The notes under the pieces: model-generated
The model's input: the letters and a program-made list of their open reading frames with translations, nothing else
The model's database searches: none
Told to the model about the DNA's origin: nothing
In this document: positions 50,272 through 58,785 of the stretch, in pieces
How the letters are laid out: each line of letters opens with the position of its first letter
How positions within the stretch are numbered: the stretch's first letter is position 1
DNA from: Rossellomorea sp. AcN35-11
Lineage (GTDB): Bacteria > Bacillota > Bacilli > Bacillales > Bacillaceae_B
Reading direction: 5' to 3'
Assembly (NCBI GenBank): GCA_030388825.1
Contig: CP128836.1
Span: 372,001 to 436,000 of the forward strand
Length of the DNA stretch: 64,000 nt
Program-made: the position numbers and the translations under genes

Positions 50272-52163
50272 TCATTCGCTTCTTTAATTTCGGTAAATTT
50301 TAAGTCGCCATTATCTCCAAGACCACCAAAATACCTCCATTTAAAATTCTTCGTTTCTGATGTACCATCTCCATAAGTTATTTTGACTTTCTCGGTAGTA
50401 TACACAACTACATCACCGCCGTCTGCCCAATAATCGTATATATCGAATGAAACGTAACTTTCTTTTATCCCTTTTGAAGAAAGTTTACTTACCAATTCTT
50501 TTTGTGACTCATATAAGTTAGAATTTTTCATCAAGTAGGGTTCAACCAAAGAAAAATTATTATTATTTATTGCTTCGACAAGGCCCATTGCGTAATTTTC
50601 CGTTTCTTTCATAATGCCATCTGGAACATTCCCGCTATTTGTGAATACGCCATTAGAAGAAGGGGAGGCAACAACTTCTGTAGTATCAGATCCTACCCAA
50701 TTTGAAACGTATTCCTTAGGTTCCTTAACAACAAATTCTTTTGGATTCGTTAAGTGTTTTCCGCTAGTACTCTTATCCTCATCCACCAACCACTTCTTTT
50801 CAGTTGGATTATACTCTAGGTAATAATACTTCTGGTCCACAGCATCTCTATAATCATTAGAGTCTTTCGCAATAGAATTAAACCATTCTTTTGACGTATT
50901 CTCAGAAACTATATATGCTTGCCAAATGCCATCGGTAACATGCGTTTCAACTGAATCGAGGTCCATTTTAGAAGAAACATGTTGGAATTTTACTGTTCCT
51001 TCATTTCTCTTATAACTTTTTGCTTGATCCATAATTTCCGCTTTTCTCTCAGCGGTCGCGACAGTTAAATTGGATTCGTCCAGTGTTGTGACGGCAGCGT
51101 AATATTCAGAAATGTATGTTTGAATAGTTTCAGTAATCTCGGTGGTTAATTCATTACTTACTAACTTAACTTTCACTTCATCACTTTCGATAGGCACTTC
51201 TCTTGTTTTAACTTTCCCCCAAGGAAGGTCCGTTTCAACAGAGAGCTTCATAGAACCATCTACTAAGACCGGACCAAACGTGTTGCTCTCTGCTAGATTT
51301 ACACCCACATCCTTGCCATTAATGAGCAATTTAACTTCACCTTTTAAACCTGAAGGGAGAGATACCCTTACATCATCCGCTTCAATTTCAATGTATTTTC
51401 GCTCCAGCTGATAGGTGTCATCTAGAAGAACTTCCTCTTTAGCCACCAAATCCACGAAGTCTGTTTTTAGTTTCCCTTCAAGTTTGTGATAACCCGGGAC
51501 AAAGGGACCGAAAGTTGATTTATATTCCGGTTTATCAGATTTCCCAACTTCTTTACCATCAACAAGTAGAACAGTATCTTTATAATTTGTCCCTATTTCT
51601 ACGTATACAGGATCAACAGTGATTTTGTATTTGTCAAAGAAAAGGAACTTACCATCTTCCTCTAAATTAACTAAACCTGTTCCTACAAGGTCTTCCAATA
51701 ATCCTTGCATGTCACCATCTGCAGGGGAGGTATCAGAAGTCAGAATCCTTGCTTGTGACTTTAATAACTTTATTGTGCCTGGAATCAGATCAGGTTGTTC
51801 TTTAAAGAGTTTGATAAATCCTGCAATATTCTTTTCTGAGATTTTTAGTTTCTTGTCGTTAGAGTCTAATAACTTCGATACAGATTCAGCGTCGTGATTG
51901 ACTAGAGCAGTTTCAAACTTATCAATTAGTCGAGCTTCTGACGTTAAAGCCTCCCCAACTTTGAAAGCCCCTAACAATAAAATAGCCACAACTACACTAG
52001 AAGCTATCCATATCTTGCTTTTCTTAGACATCAGTTTTCTCTGCTTGTCTAATGGCCCGGATACCGTTTCCTTTTCTTCTGACAGAGAAACCTTATTGCC
52101 ACATTCTTTGCAAAATAACGCTTCTTCTTTTAATTGATTTCCACACTCTCGACAAAACTTCAT
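50268..52163 (-). CDS. TcaA-like zinc-ribbon membrane protein
   Basis: 631 residues. The N-terminal zinc ribbon (Cys 4, 7, 18, 21) is cytosolic; a single membrane helix lies at about 50-67; the large extracellular part has repeated TcaA-type beta domains and a C-terminal NTF2-like domain. In staphylococci TcaA affects cell-wall polymer attachment and glycopeptide susceptibility; Bacillus has relatives such as YvbJ. The role here is inferred from that. AGAGGAGAAATGGA precedes the ATG. Divergent from a second zinc-ribbon membrane protein. Confidence 0.82.
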   Translation of the reverse strand: MKFCRECGNQLKEEALFCKECGNKVSLSEEKETVSGPLDKQRKLMSKKSKIWIASSVVVAILLLGAFKVGEALTSEARLIDKFETALVNHDAESVSKLLDSNDKKLKISEKNIAGFIKLFKEQPDLIPGTIKLLKSQARILTSDTSPADGDMQGLLEDLVGTGLVNLEEDGKFLFFDKYKITVDPVYVEIGTNYKDTVLLVDGKEVGKSDKPEYKSTFGPFVPGYHKLEGKLKTDFVDLVAKEEVLLDDTYQLERKYIEIEADDVRVSLPSGLKGEVKLLINGKDVGVNLAESNTFGPVLVDGSMKLSVETDLPWGKVKTREVPIESDEVKVKLVSNELTTEITETIQTYISEYYAAVTTLDESNLTVATAERKAEIMDQAKSYKRNEGTVKFQHVSSKMDLDSVETHVTDGIWQAYIVSENTSKEWFNSIAKDSNDYRDAVDQKYYYLEYNPTEKKWLVDEDKSTSGKHLTNPKEFVVKEPKEYVSNWVGSDTTEVVASPSSNGVFTNSGNVPDGIMKETENYAMGLVEAINNNNFSLVEPYLMKNSNLYESQKELVSKLSSKGIKESYVSFDIYDYWADGGDVVVYTTEKVKITYGDGTSETKNFKWRYFGGLGDNGDLKFTEIKEAND

Positions 52164-52372
52164 TCCATTTCTCCTCTCTTAAGTCGTACCTGATATACAT
52201 ACCGTTAGAACTAGTTGACGGAACGGAAACAGGAAATTGGTCATATGTATATACTTATTCTGCATAGAGTAAATTATATATATATTTTCATAATATTTCC
52301 ACAATTGTTCTGAATATCCTTTATAATAGAACAATACGAACCAAAAATTAAAGTATTGGAGGTAGAACCATA

Positions 52373-53187
52373 ATGCTACAATGCCCTAAATGTCATTATG
52401 AAAATGAAGGAGGGGAAGTTTTGTGAAAGGTGCGGTTCTCCAGTAGGTAACACTGCTACTTCTAGTGAAACAGCTGCAGCAATATCTACGGAACCGAGAC
52501 GCAGCCAAGCTATAAACAATCAGTATCTTGAAGGTGCGAAAAACATATCCAGGTCTTACTTTAACTACTTTCTAGACGTACTAAAAAGTCCTTATTCATC
52601 TTTTATGTCTGTAAGTAAGGAACACTTTACACACGCTATTATCACTATTGCTTTATATTCAATCCTAATACCTTTAACTCTTTACTTCGGGTTTAAGAGT
52701 CTGGTAGGGGACTTGAGTAACGCAACCGGTGGATTATTCGGGTCAGAGGAAATTTTCTCTTCCATTTGGTGATTTTGTTGTAAAACCTGTTATCTCATAT
52801 GCAATTTTCATTTTGTTGGTCCTTGCATTCACTATGGGAATTCTTAAATTAAGAAAGGTACAATTCGAATACCAAGATGTAGTGGCACGCTTTGGAACCT
52901 CCTTAATACCAACTGTTGCGATATTATTCATCGGTTTACTGTTGTCGATCATGAACGTGGATTATTTTTTGTTCTTCGTCTTAATTGGTTTCGCAGCAAG
53001 TGTCTTTATGGTTCCGGCATTGGTTATATCAAGCTACAAAACTGACTCAACTAACGGGTTTGATGCCATTTATGGAATCCTTATCACCTACACACTGACC
53101 TTTATCACTTTATATATCATGAACGATTTCTTATTCAGCACCATTAAAGGGTACTTTGTGAACCTTTTTAGCAATAGTTTCTTTTAA
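52373..53187 (+). pseudogene. zinc-ribbon multi-TM protein, two frameshifts
   Basis: ATG 52373 behind TTGGAGGTAGAACCATA. Starts MLQCPKCHYENEG, then breaks in GAGGGGAAG near 52415 (one G too many; repaired CPKC...FCERCG ribbon), and again near 52753 in AATTTTC. Repaired length is about 270 residues with an N-terminal zinc ribbon and about five membrane helices (Yip1-like shape). Paired divergently with the TcaA-like gene, as zinc-ribbon membrane proteins often are in Bacillus. Confidence 0.65.
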
Positions 53188-53189
53188 TC

Positions 53190-53230
53190 GAAACCCTCTT
53201 TAGTCTCGATGAACTAAAGAGGGTTTTCTT
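53190..53230 (+). terminator. rho-independent terminator
   Basis: AACCCTCTTTAGT pairs with ACTAAAGAGGGTT, followed by TTC and TTTTA. Confidence 0.8.
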
Positions 53231-53253
53231 TTATGTAGGACGCGGCAATGTGG

Positions 53254-53402
53254 TATACTGATAATATACTTTTTAAAATCAACAACTACTCGTTCCAAGC
53301 GGAACATTAACTAAAACACTTCCTTAAGTGAATGATTTATTGCTTTGGCAAGAATCGTACATTTAAGGAAGTGTTTTTTGCGCTTCAATAACTAAAAAAG
53401 GA
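53254..53402 (+). promoter_or_regulatory. two-hairpin leader 13
   Basis: TGG-TATACT (53254-53259), small hairpin GTTCC-AAGC-GGAAC (53292-53305), then AACACTTCCTTAA paired with TTTAAGGAAGTGTT and TTTT (53315-53378). GCGCTTC after the U-run pairs with GAAGTGT of the 3' arm (two G-U). Confidence 0.7.
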
Positions 53403-53412
53403 GAGAGAAACA

Positions 53413-53793
53413 ATGGATGAACTATTTGGAGAAGTGATTTTTTCATACACAAGAGAGGACATGATCAATGATGGAGAACTGGTGGATGTTTCTGAAATGG
53501 CAAAAGAAGCTGGATTCAAAATCCCTGTTGGTATTAAAAAAGCAGTATATGAGGAATTAGTTGTACCATCAGAAAAGGATAAAGGCTATGGACAAGATGT
53601 AGAGGGAAGATTGTGGGATACATTGACCATGTTGAAGTATGGTATCAGAACAAATCCTCAAAAGCATACTTTCCAATTCCCGATCACTTACGTAATCCAG
53701 GGAGAAGCTCAAACAAAAATTTTAAAGGGTGCATTAGATAGCGATTCACAAGGACAACCAGCAATTACAGTAATGTTGCCATCAGAAGACTAA
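53413..53793 (+). CDS. DUF6573-like protein
   Basis: 126 residues. SYTREDMINDGELVDVSEMAKEAGF, a later EGRLWDTLTMLK and the ending AITVMLPSED follow the pattern of DUF6573, a small family on plasmids and phages without known biochemical function. ATG behind AAAGGAGAGAGAAACA after leader 13. Confidence 0.75.
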   Translation: MDELFGEVIFSYTREDMINDGELVDVSEMAKEAGFKIPVGIKKAVYEELVVPSEKDKGYGQDVEGRLWDTLTMLKYGIRTNPQKHTFQFPITYVIQGEAQTKILKGALDSDSQGQPAITVMLPSED

Positions 53794-53823
53794 TAAATAC
53801 TTATCTAAAGGAGAGAACACTAT

Positions 53824-54288
53824 ATGAAACACTATGAGGTTGGTTATAATTTATCAGGGAGTATTGTTGTACCGGCAGAAAGAATTGAGGATGTTAAAGA
53901 TCAGGTTAAGAATAGCGATTGCACATCAAGCTACGAGCTTTTCCACGGAGTTGCACTAAACTTTATTGATGCAGGAAACGACGCAATCACTATTAATGAT
54001 ATAAGGGAATACGATGCACCTCCAACAGAAAGAATTTACGAGCTTATTCAATTCACATTAAGCCGCGTGTCTGTTCAATCTACCGAAACGAAAATAGTCT
54101 CTTATTTAGAAGGAGAGAGGGAATCGACTCTAAATGTATTTTTTAATCGTTACTGGGGAGAAGAGAACACTAAATGTGTAGAGCCAGGCTCCCTTTATAA
54201 TCACATTAATCATTTAGAAGCAATCCAAGTTAACAAAAACCACGTAATCTCAGAGTTTGAAGCAGAAATCTTACTAAGATATCTATAA
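53824..54288 (+). CDS. hypothetical protein
   Basis: 154 residues, AAAGGAGAGAACACTAT before the ATG, 30 nt after the DUF6573-like gene, same operon. Acidic, soluble. No family recognised. Confidence 0.7.
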   Translation: MKHYEVGYNLSGSIVVPAERIEDVKDQVKNSDCTSSYELFHGVALNFIDAGNDAITINDIREYDAPPTERIYELIQFTLSRVSVQSTETKIVSYLEGERESTLNVFFNRYWGEENTKCVEPGSLYNHINHLEAIQVNKNHVISEFEAEILLRYL

Positions 54289-54301
54289 GGAGAGATATAT
54301 T

Positions 54302-54460
54302 ATGAAACCATTATACGTTCGACAGTTACCTACCAATTTACAGGAACAGATCCAAGAAGAACTAAAGAACAAAGGTCTAAATCAAGAGGATATCGACAAT
54401 GCCATGGATAGCAAACTGACAGACTTAGAGGATACAATTGATATCAGAAAGTATCTTTAA
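54302..54460 (+). CDS. 52-residue helical protein
   Basis: ATG behind AAGGAGAGATATATT. MKPLYVRQLPTNLQEQIQEEL... then an acidic amphipathic helix, a typical short phage/plasmid protein. 13 nt after the previous gene. Function unknown. Confidence 0.65.
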   Translation: MKPLYVRQLPTNLQEQIQEELKNKGLNQEDIDNAMDSKLTDLEDTIDIRKYL

Positions 54461-54520
54461 ATTCAATGAAAATCCATCACTTATGGTGAAGTAAAAGAAT
54501 TAATAACTCAACGAAGTAGT

Positions 54521-54555
54521 GGAGGTCTATTCCAAAGAATAGACCTCTTCTTAAT
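54521..54555 (+). promoter_or_regulatory. leader/terminator hairpin
   Basis: GAGGTCTATTC pairs with GAATAGACCTC, followed by TTCTT; the next ribosome site (GGGAGG) follows. Confidence 0.6.
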
Positions 54556-54574
54556 TATTGGGAGGAAAAAATCA

Positions 54575-55189
54575 ATGAAACCAGAGCAATTAAGAGATAT
54601 AGGATATCCATCTAACATCACAGAGTTAATAGGAAAAGATGAAAGCATTCAACTTATCGAAGAGACGGTTGACCAATATATCATACACGACACTTACAAT
54701 GAGGAAGATCGCGTCTTGCACATAAATAAAGAACCAGGTCTACGTGATGAACAATTTTGCTTCTTTAATAACGAAATAGACAAGGACGCTATTCTGTCGT
54801 TCGCCAAAACGCTACCTGACATACTCTACATGAACCTTAATAAAGTGTATTTCGTTGAAAAGGAACAAGATCTGCTAGGGGAAGTGGATGAAGAGAGTCC
54901 GAACCACACGTTTTTCTTTTCTGGAAAAGAGGATCCTCTAGGAATGTCGGTATATAGAGACTCCATTGCTTTTGTTAATCTCAATCAAGCAAGAGCAACA
55001 GCCCGGGAAGAGGAAAAAGATGACCTTCTTGTTTTAGGTTATTCCAAAGGGGAGGAAGCTTATTTTATGGATATTGTTTTACAGACCCTAGCTCACGAAC
55101 TTTTTCATCTTACTCAATTTAACCCATTAATAGAAGAACTGATTCCAGAAGGAGAAGAAGCTGCAGAGACCTTTTGTAGACACTACTAA
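54575..55189 (+). CDS. metalloprotease-like protein with HExxH-type motif
   Basis: 204 residues. TLAHELFHLTQF (HELFH, 174-178) is a zincin motif, and a possible third ligand Glu lies in EEAAETF (about 194-199). The N-terminal 150 residues have no recognised domain. Soluble, no signal peptide, so it would act inside the cell. Phage and plasmid zincins of this size are known; the substrate is unknown. ATG behind TGGGAGGAAAAAATCA. Confidence 0.6.
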   Translation: MKPEQLRDIGYPSNITELIGKDESIQLIEETVDQYIIHDTYNEEDRVLHINKEPGLRDEQFCFFNNEIDKDAILSFAKTLPDILYMNLNKVYFVEKEQDLLGEVDEESPNHTFFFSGKEDPLGMSVYRDSIAFVNLNQARATAREEEKDDLLVLGYSKGEEAYFMDIVLQTLAHELFHLTQFNPLIEELIPEGEEAAETFCRHY

Positions 55190-55252
55190 CCTCCACTATT
55201 CAATTAGTTGTGAATAGATGGTCTATAATAGACTATTAAAAAGGAAAAGCAA

Positions 55253-55290
55253 AAACCCGCCCTGTTTACAAGACAGGAACGGGCTTTTTT
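55253..55290 (+). terminator. rho-independent terminator
   Basis: AACCCGCCCTGT pairs with ACAGGAACGGGCTT, followed by TTTT. Confidence 0.75.
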
Positions 55291-55453
55291 CTATTTATAA
55301 GAGAGAGAGTATGGAATGCCTTCCATTTGATTAATATATTATCTCATAAATTTAGTGTCCGCAAAAATTGAAACGGAATTTCACCTGAGATATCCTTCTC
55401 GAAAAGGGTCTGATAATATATTTATTAATTGAGAAAAGGACGGAGTGAACAGA

Positions 55454-55927
55454 ATGAGAGAAATCATTAAACTGTTGGCTGAAGTGGTTAATATCCTTCA
55501 TGATAAATTAATCATTTTATTCAACGGGAATCTAGGAATGAATTTGACAGATAAGGACCTTCATTTTTGGATTATGGGCTTTATCGGAATGGCATCGTTC
55601 TTCTTTGTTTATTTCATCACTAAGTGGCTGTCTAGACTTCCTTTCGGTAATACCATGATATCTTTTCTATACACACTTACATTTATGGTAGTATTAGCAT
55701 TCGCAATCGAGATACAACAAGGAATTACCAACAGAGGGAAGATGGAATTCGCTGATGCTATTATAAGTTTATGGGGATATATAGTCTTATTCTTTGTTTA
55801 TCTTGGTGTTATTTTCTTATACCTTGGATGTCGCCATCTTTATAAAAAATTCAACACAAGAGAAAACGAAGAATCTGTCAGTGATGCTCCAGGCGAGAAC
55901 ACTCGGATGAACAGAAATGCTAAATAA
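55454..55927 (+). CDS. four-TM membrane protein, weakly VanZ-like
   Basis: 157 residues with four hydrophobic helices. AIEIQQGITNRGKMEFADAI has the E..Q...R....D pattern of VanZ-like proteins (VanZ lowers teicoplanin susceptibility), but the rest is not convincing. Start ATG 55454 is 7 nt after ACGGAG. Function uncertain. Confidence 0.6.
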   Translation: MREIIKLLAEVVNILHDKLIILFNGNLGMNLTDKDLHFWIMGFIGMASFFFVYFITKWLSRLPFGNTMISFLYTLTFMVVLAFAIEIQQGITNRGKMEFADAIISLWGYIVLFFVYLGVIFLYLGCRHLYKKFNTRENEESVSDAPGENTRMNRNAK

Positions 55928-55931
55928 TCGT

Positions 55932-55964
55932 CGCTCGGCTTATATGCCGAGCATTTTTTTGTTT
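55932..55964 (+). terminator. rho-independent terminator
   Basis: GCTCGGC pairs with GCCGAGC, followed by ATTTTTTT. Confidence 0.8.
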
Positions 55965-56035
55965 TCGCCTGAAATATCCACAATTCAATGCGTTTGCTAC
56001 GATGATTTTATAACTACATAAAGCGGAGGAGAGCC

Positions 56036-57094
56036 ATGCACTTATTGAAAAAATGGTTGAAAATTTGTACAAAGTCCTATAACAAGGCATTGAAGATGAA
56101 ATACCGTACACTTGCACTAATCACATTTTTATTTATTTTGGCGAACACCTTAGTAATGAATTACTTAGAACCCGGTACATTTGAGCACCCATTCCATATT
56201 GTTTGGTGGTTGATGACAACAATGACAACAGTTGGGTACGGAGACGTGTCACCAACAACGGAAATCGGCCAGTTATGGACCATGCTGATCGTATATCCAT
56301 TCGGGATAGGGTTGTTCGGAGTAGTAATCGGGCAAATAGTGGAATCGTTTGTAACCCACAAAAAACTAAAGGAAGAAGGGAAGTTAATGTTTAAGGGCGA
56401 GAATCATTATGTTGTGATTGGATGGACATCTAAGTCGAAGGAAACAATCAAGGAGTTGCTTTGCGGGAATGACGATACAAAGGTCGTATTAATTGACGAG
56501 TTAGAAAAGACTCCGATAGAAAATCAAAATGTTCACTATATAAACGGCAACCCAACAGACTATAACGTATTAAAAAGAGCAAAAATGGAAGAAGCGAAGG
56601 CCGTTCTGATTTTCGCTCAAGACTCTATTCCAAACAAAGATTTGGTGGACGGAAAGACTTTATTAATCGCTTCTACAATTGAAAATTTTGACGAAAAAAC
56701 AGAAGAAGACATTTATACCATTGTAGAGATCTTAGACGAAAAGCACGTAAAAAACTTCAAACACATAAAAGTAGATGAATTCGTCCTCTCAGAACAAACA
56801 ATCTCTCACTTAATGGCCAAGACCGCAAAACACTCAGGAGCCACACACTTGTTTACACAGTTACTTAGCAGCCAGGAAGGGAATGACGATTCCGACCTGT
56901 TCGAAATATCTGTTAAGGAGCACTGGAAGACCTACCACGACGCGTATGAAGAATTAAAAAGTGCCGGCGCTTTATTAGTTGCTGATGGTAAGGATATGAA
57001 TATTGTCCAAAAACTAAACAACAGGATCCCAAATGACGCTCAACTGTATGTCATTTGTAATAAAGACGTATACAATTCGTTAAACGAATACTAG
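56036..57094 (+). CDS. RCK-domain potassium channel (YugO/MthK type)
   Basis: 352 residues. Two membrane helices (about 25-42 and 78-98) bracket the pore filter TVGYGD (65-70). A cytosolic RCK (TrkA-N) domain starts at NHYVVIGW. A second regulatory region follows. It conducts K+ out of or into the cell. YugO is the Bacillus relative. CGGAGGAGAGCC precedes the ATG. Potassium proteins are the main targets of c-di-AMP, whose synthase is on the same replicon. Confidence 0.88.
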   Translation: MHLLKKWLKICTKSYNKALKMKYRTLALITFLFILANTLVMNYLEPGTFEHPFHIVWWLMTTMTTVGYGDVSPTTEIGQLWTMLIVYPFGIGLFGVVIGQIVESFVTHKKLKEEGKLMFKGENHYVVIGWTSKSKETIKELLCGNDDTKVVLIDELEKTPIENQNVHYINGNPTDYNVLKRAKMEEAKAVLIFAQDSIPNKDLVDGKTLLIASTIENFDEKTEEDIYTIVEILDEKHVKNFKHIKVDEFVLSEQTISHLMAKTAKHSGATHLFTQLLSSQEGNDDSDLFEISVKEHWKTYHDAYEELKSAGALLVADGKDMNIVQKLNNRIPNDAQLYVICNKDVYNSLNEY

Positions 57095-57097
57095 AAA

Positions 57098-57140
57098 AAA
57101 AGGCTCAGAGTCAGGGAAAATAGACTCCGAGCCTTTTGTT
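57098..57140. terminator. bidirectional terminator
   Basis: AAGGCTCaGAGTC pairs with GACTCcGAGCCTT; between the channel and the DUF350 gene. Confidence 0.8.
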
Positions 57141-57141
57141 T

Positions 57142-57528
57142 TTAGTAAGTTAAGCATCCAGCTACAACTAAACCAACCGCAATTGATAGGAGAAGCAGAA
57201 ATACTCCCACCGCTTGATTATCTTCATCAATTGATTTAGTGATATTGAACTTAGGTGTTAATAGCTCTGCAAGGTAGAACACTACAATCTGAGCTGCAAT
57301 ACCGATAGAACCCCAAGCAAGCATATCAACATAGTCCAGGGAACTAGCTGCAACCGTATAAAGGACAATACCTAACCCCACTAATCGACCACCAAGAACA
57401 TAAGCAGAAGCTTTATTTCCCTTTGAGATAAGAGAGAACTCCTTGTTTTTTGTTGTCATCTCCATTACGAACAGACCTACAACAAGTAATCCTACACTAA
57501 CTCCAATGTAAATTAAAAAGTTTAACAT
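57142..57528 (-). CDS. DUF350 membrane protein
   Basis: 128 residues with four hydrophobic helices; GNKASAYVLGGRLVGLGIVLY and SIDEDNQAVGVFLLLLSIAVGLV match the DUF350 (YjfL) family. Families with DUF350 are linked by gene neighbourhood to YjfC/YgiC-type ATP-grasp enzymes, as here. AGGAGGATGAATCA precedes the ATG. Last gene of a three-gene leftward operon. Confidence 0.85.
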   Translation of the reverse strand: MLNFLIYIGVSVGLLVVGLFVMEMTTKNKEFSLISKGNKASAYVLGGRLVGLGIVLYTVAASSLDYVDMLAWGSIGIAAQIVVFYLAELLTPKFNITKSIDEDNQAVGVFLLLLSIAVGLVVAGCLTY

Positions 57529-57552
57529 TGATTCATCCTCCTGAGCATTAAG

Positions 57553-58782
57553 TTATTTTGTACCAATAGGTAAGAAATACGATTCATTACCTGTGATTTT
57601 TTCACCAGCTCGCACACCAATCGCACTCGGCTGTCCAGCCAACAGAAAAGAACCAAACATGTACGACAGCTTTTCTTCACCTTTTTCTGTATTTAAGGTG
57701 ACGGTAGGCAATTCAGCATACTGCTGATATACAGGTAATTCATCTTCATAGGTTTGCATCGTATTTTTCTCTAACACATTCGCATCCTGGTGAATGGATA
57801 CTGTATCTCCTTCTCGGCCGAAAGAAGGCTTCTTTACAAAAGGACCACGGCCAATGAATGGATCCGAATCTAAATATGTAGGTAACATATATCGGAAAAT
57901 CGTTTCGCGTTCTTCGTCTGTATAAAACGGCCCATCCTCCGCTAATCCCCATATCAATGCTTGTACAGCTTTCGATTGGAGCAAGAAGGCTGAGATAGGA
58001 TTAAGCATAATTAATTTTCCTCTTCGGACTAAATCCAATAACTTCACACCTATTTTTTCACCTGATTCTTCATCTTGATCAAAAACAAGGTGTTCGATAG
58101 GGTAGGTTTGTCTGTATAACACATCAATAACTTTCCCGTCCGGATCCAATAGAGCATCATCTGTAATTCTTAGTTCTGATAAGGGGACCACTTTTGCTTC
58201 AACCTTAGCACATGATGCTAAGTACACAGTGGTATTCCAGTCCTCTTGGTGACCTTCATGAGATGTAAAGACGATATTGGGTGTGTGTTCTATATTAGCT
58301 GCTTCAATGCTTTTTGTGATGACTGTATTCAATATGGCAGACAATTGATTTTCAACGTTATGGTTAGGGTCCTGATACCCAAAATGTTCAGCAACTAACT
58401 TGTTTATCTTGAAACATTCCATAATAAAAGTAGGAGTATCTGAATTAATTTCCATTAGTTTAATTCCGTTCTTAGAAGCGATGAAATCAAACCGAGAAAT
58501 AATGGTTTCAGGTTGGATAGATTTCAATCGAAGGAACGGAATACTATCCATAGGAAAACCTAATTCAGCTAAACTGGCATCAGGAAGACTTCGAAGCAGG
58601 GGAGCTGTCTTATAAAAGATCTCTCCTAACTTTTTAGTGGCAACCCTTATGTCTTCAATTAACTCAGGTTCAACCTCTAAAACATTGTACAAGCCATATT
58701 CACCATCGAGGTCATACCAAAATTGCTCATACTGTGAATAAAACTGCGATCTTTTCTGTTTATACACCTCGTTGTTAATCAT
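57553..58782 (-). CDS. glutathionylspermidine synthase-like ATP-grasp ligase (YgiC/YjfC type)
   Basis: 409 residues. LMEINSDTPTFIMECF, VFTSHEGHQEDW, ISAFLLQSKAVQALIW and VKKPSFGREGDTV match the ATP-grasp domain of the GSP-synthase family; the amidase half of the E. coli Gsp enzyme is absent. These enzymes form a peptide-like bond using ATP; YgiC/YjfC substrates are not established. It lies between DUF350 and a small lipoprotein, the same grouping as E. coli yjfLMC/ygiBC. Confidence 0.87.
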   Translation of the reverse strand: MINNEVYKQKRSQFYSQYEQFWYDLDGEYGLYNVLEVEPELIEDIRVATKKLGEIFYKTAPLLRSLPDASLAELGFPMDSIPFLRLKSIQPETIISRFDFIASKNGIKLMEINSDTPTFIMECFKINKLVAEHFGYQDPNHNVENQLSAILNTVITKSIEAANIEHTPNIVFTSHEGHQEDWNTTVYLASCAKVEAKVVPLSELRITDDALLDPDGKVIDVLYRQTYPIEHLVFDQDEESGEKIGVKLLDLVRRGKLIMLNPISAFLLQSKAVQALIWGLAEDGPFYTDEERETIFRYMLPTYLDSDPFIGRGPFVKKPSFGREGDTVSIHQDANVLEKNTMQTYEDELPVYQQYAELPTVTLNTEKGEEKLSYMFGSFLLAGQPSAIGVRAGEKITGNESYFLPIGTK

Positions 58783-58785
58783 AAC

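Noticed and set aside
51142-52137. Plus-strand frames opposite the TcaA-like gene
   Set aside because: Ser/Thr/Leu-rich antisense shadows of one long conserved gene.
10508-53187. Programmed ribosomal frameshifting as the cause of the interrupted genes
   Set aside because: Break sites share no slippery heptamer or following structure, include housekeeping families that never shift (MurA, NrnA), and are biased to one extra homopolymer base.
3712-53402. Repeated hairpins as a CRISPR array or REP element
   Set aside because: They are separated by genes, vary in sequence, lack spacers, and always sit at the same place relative to promoter and start codon.
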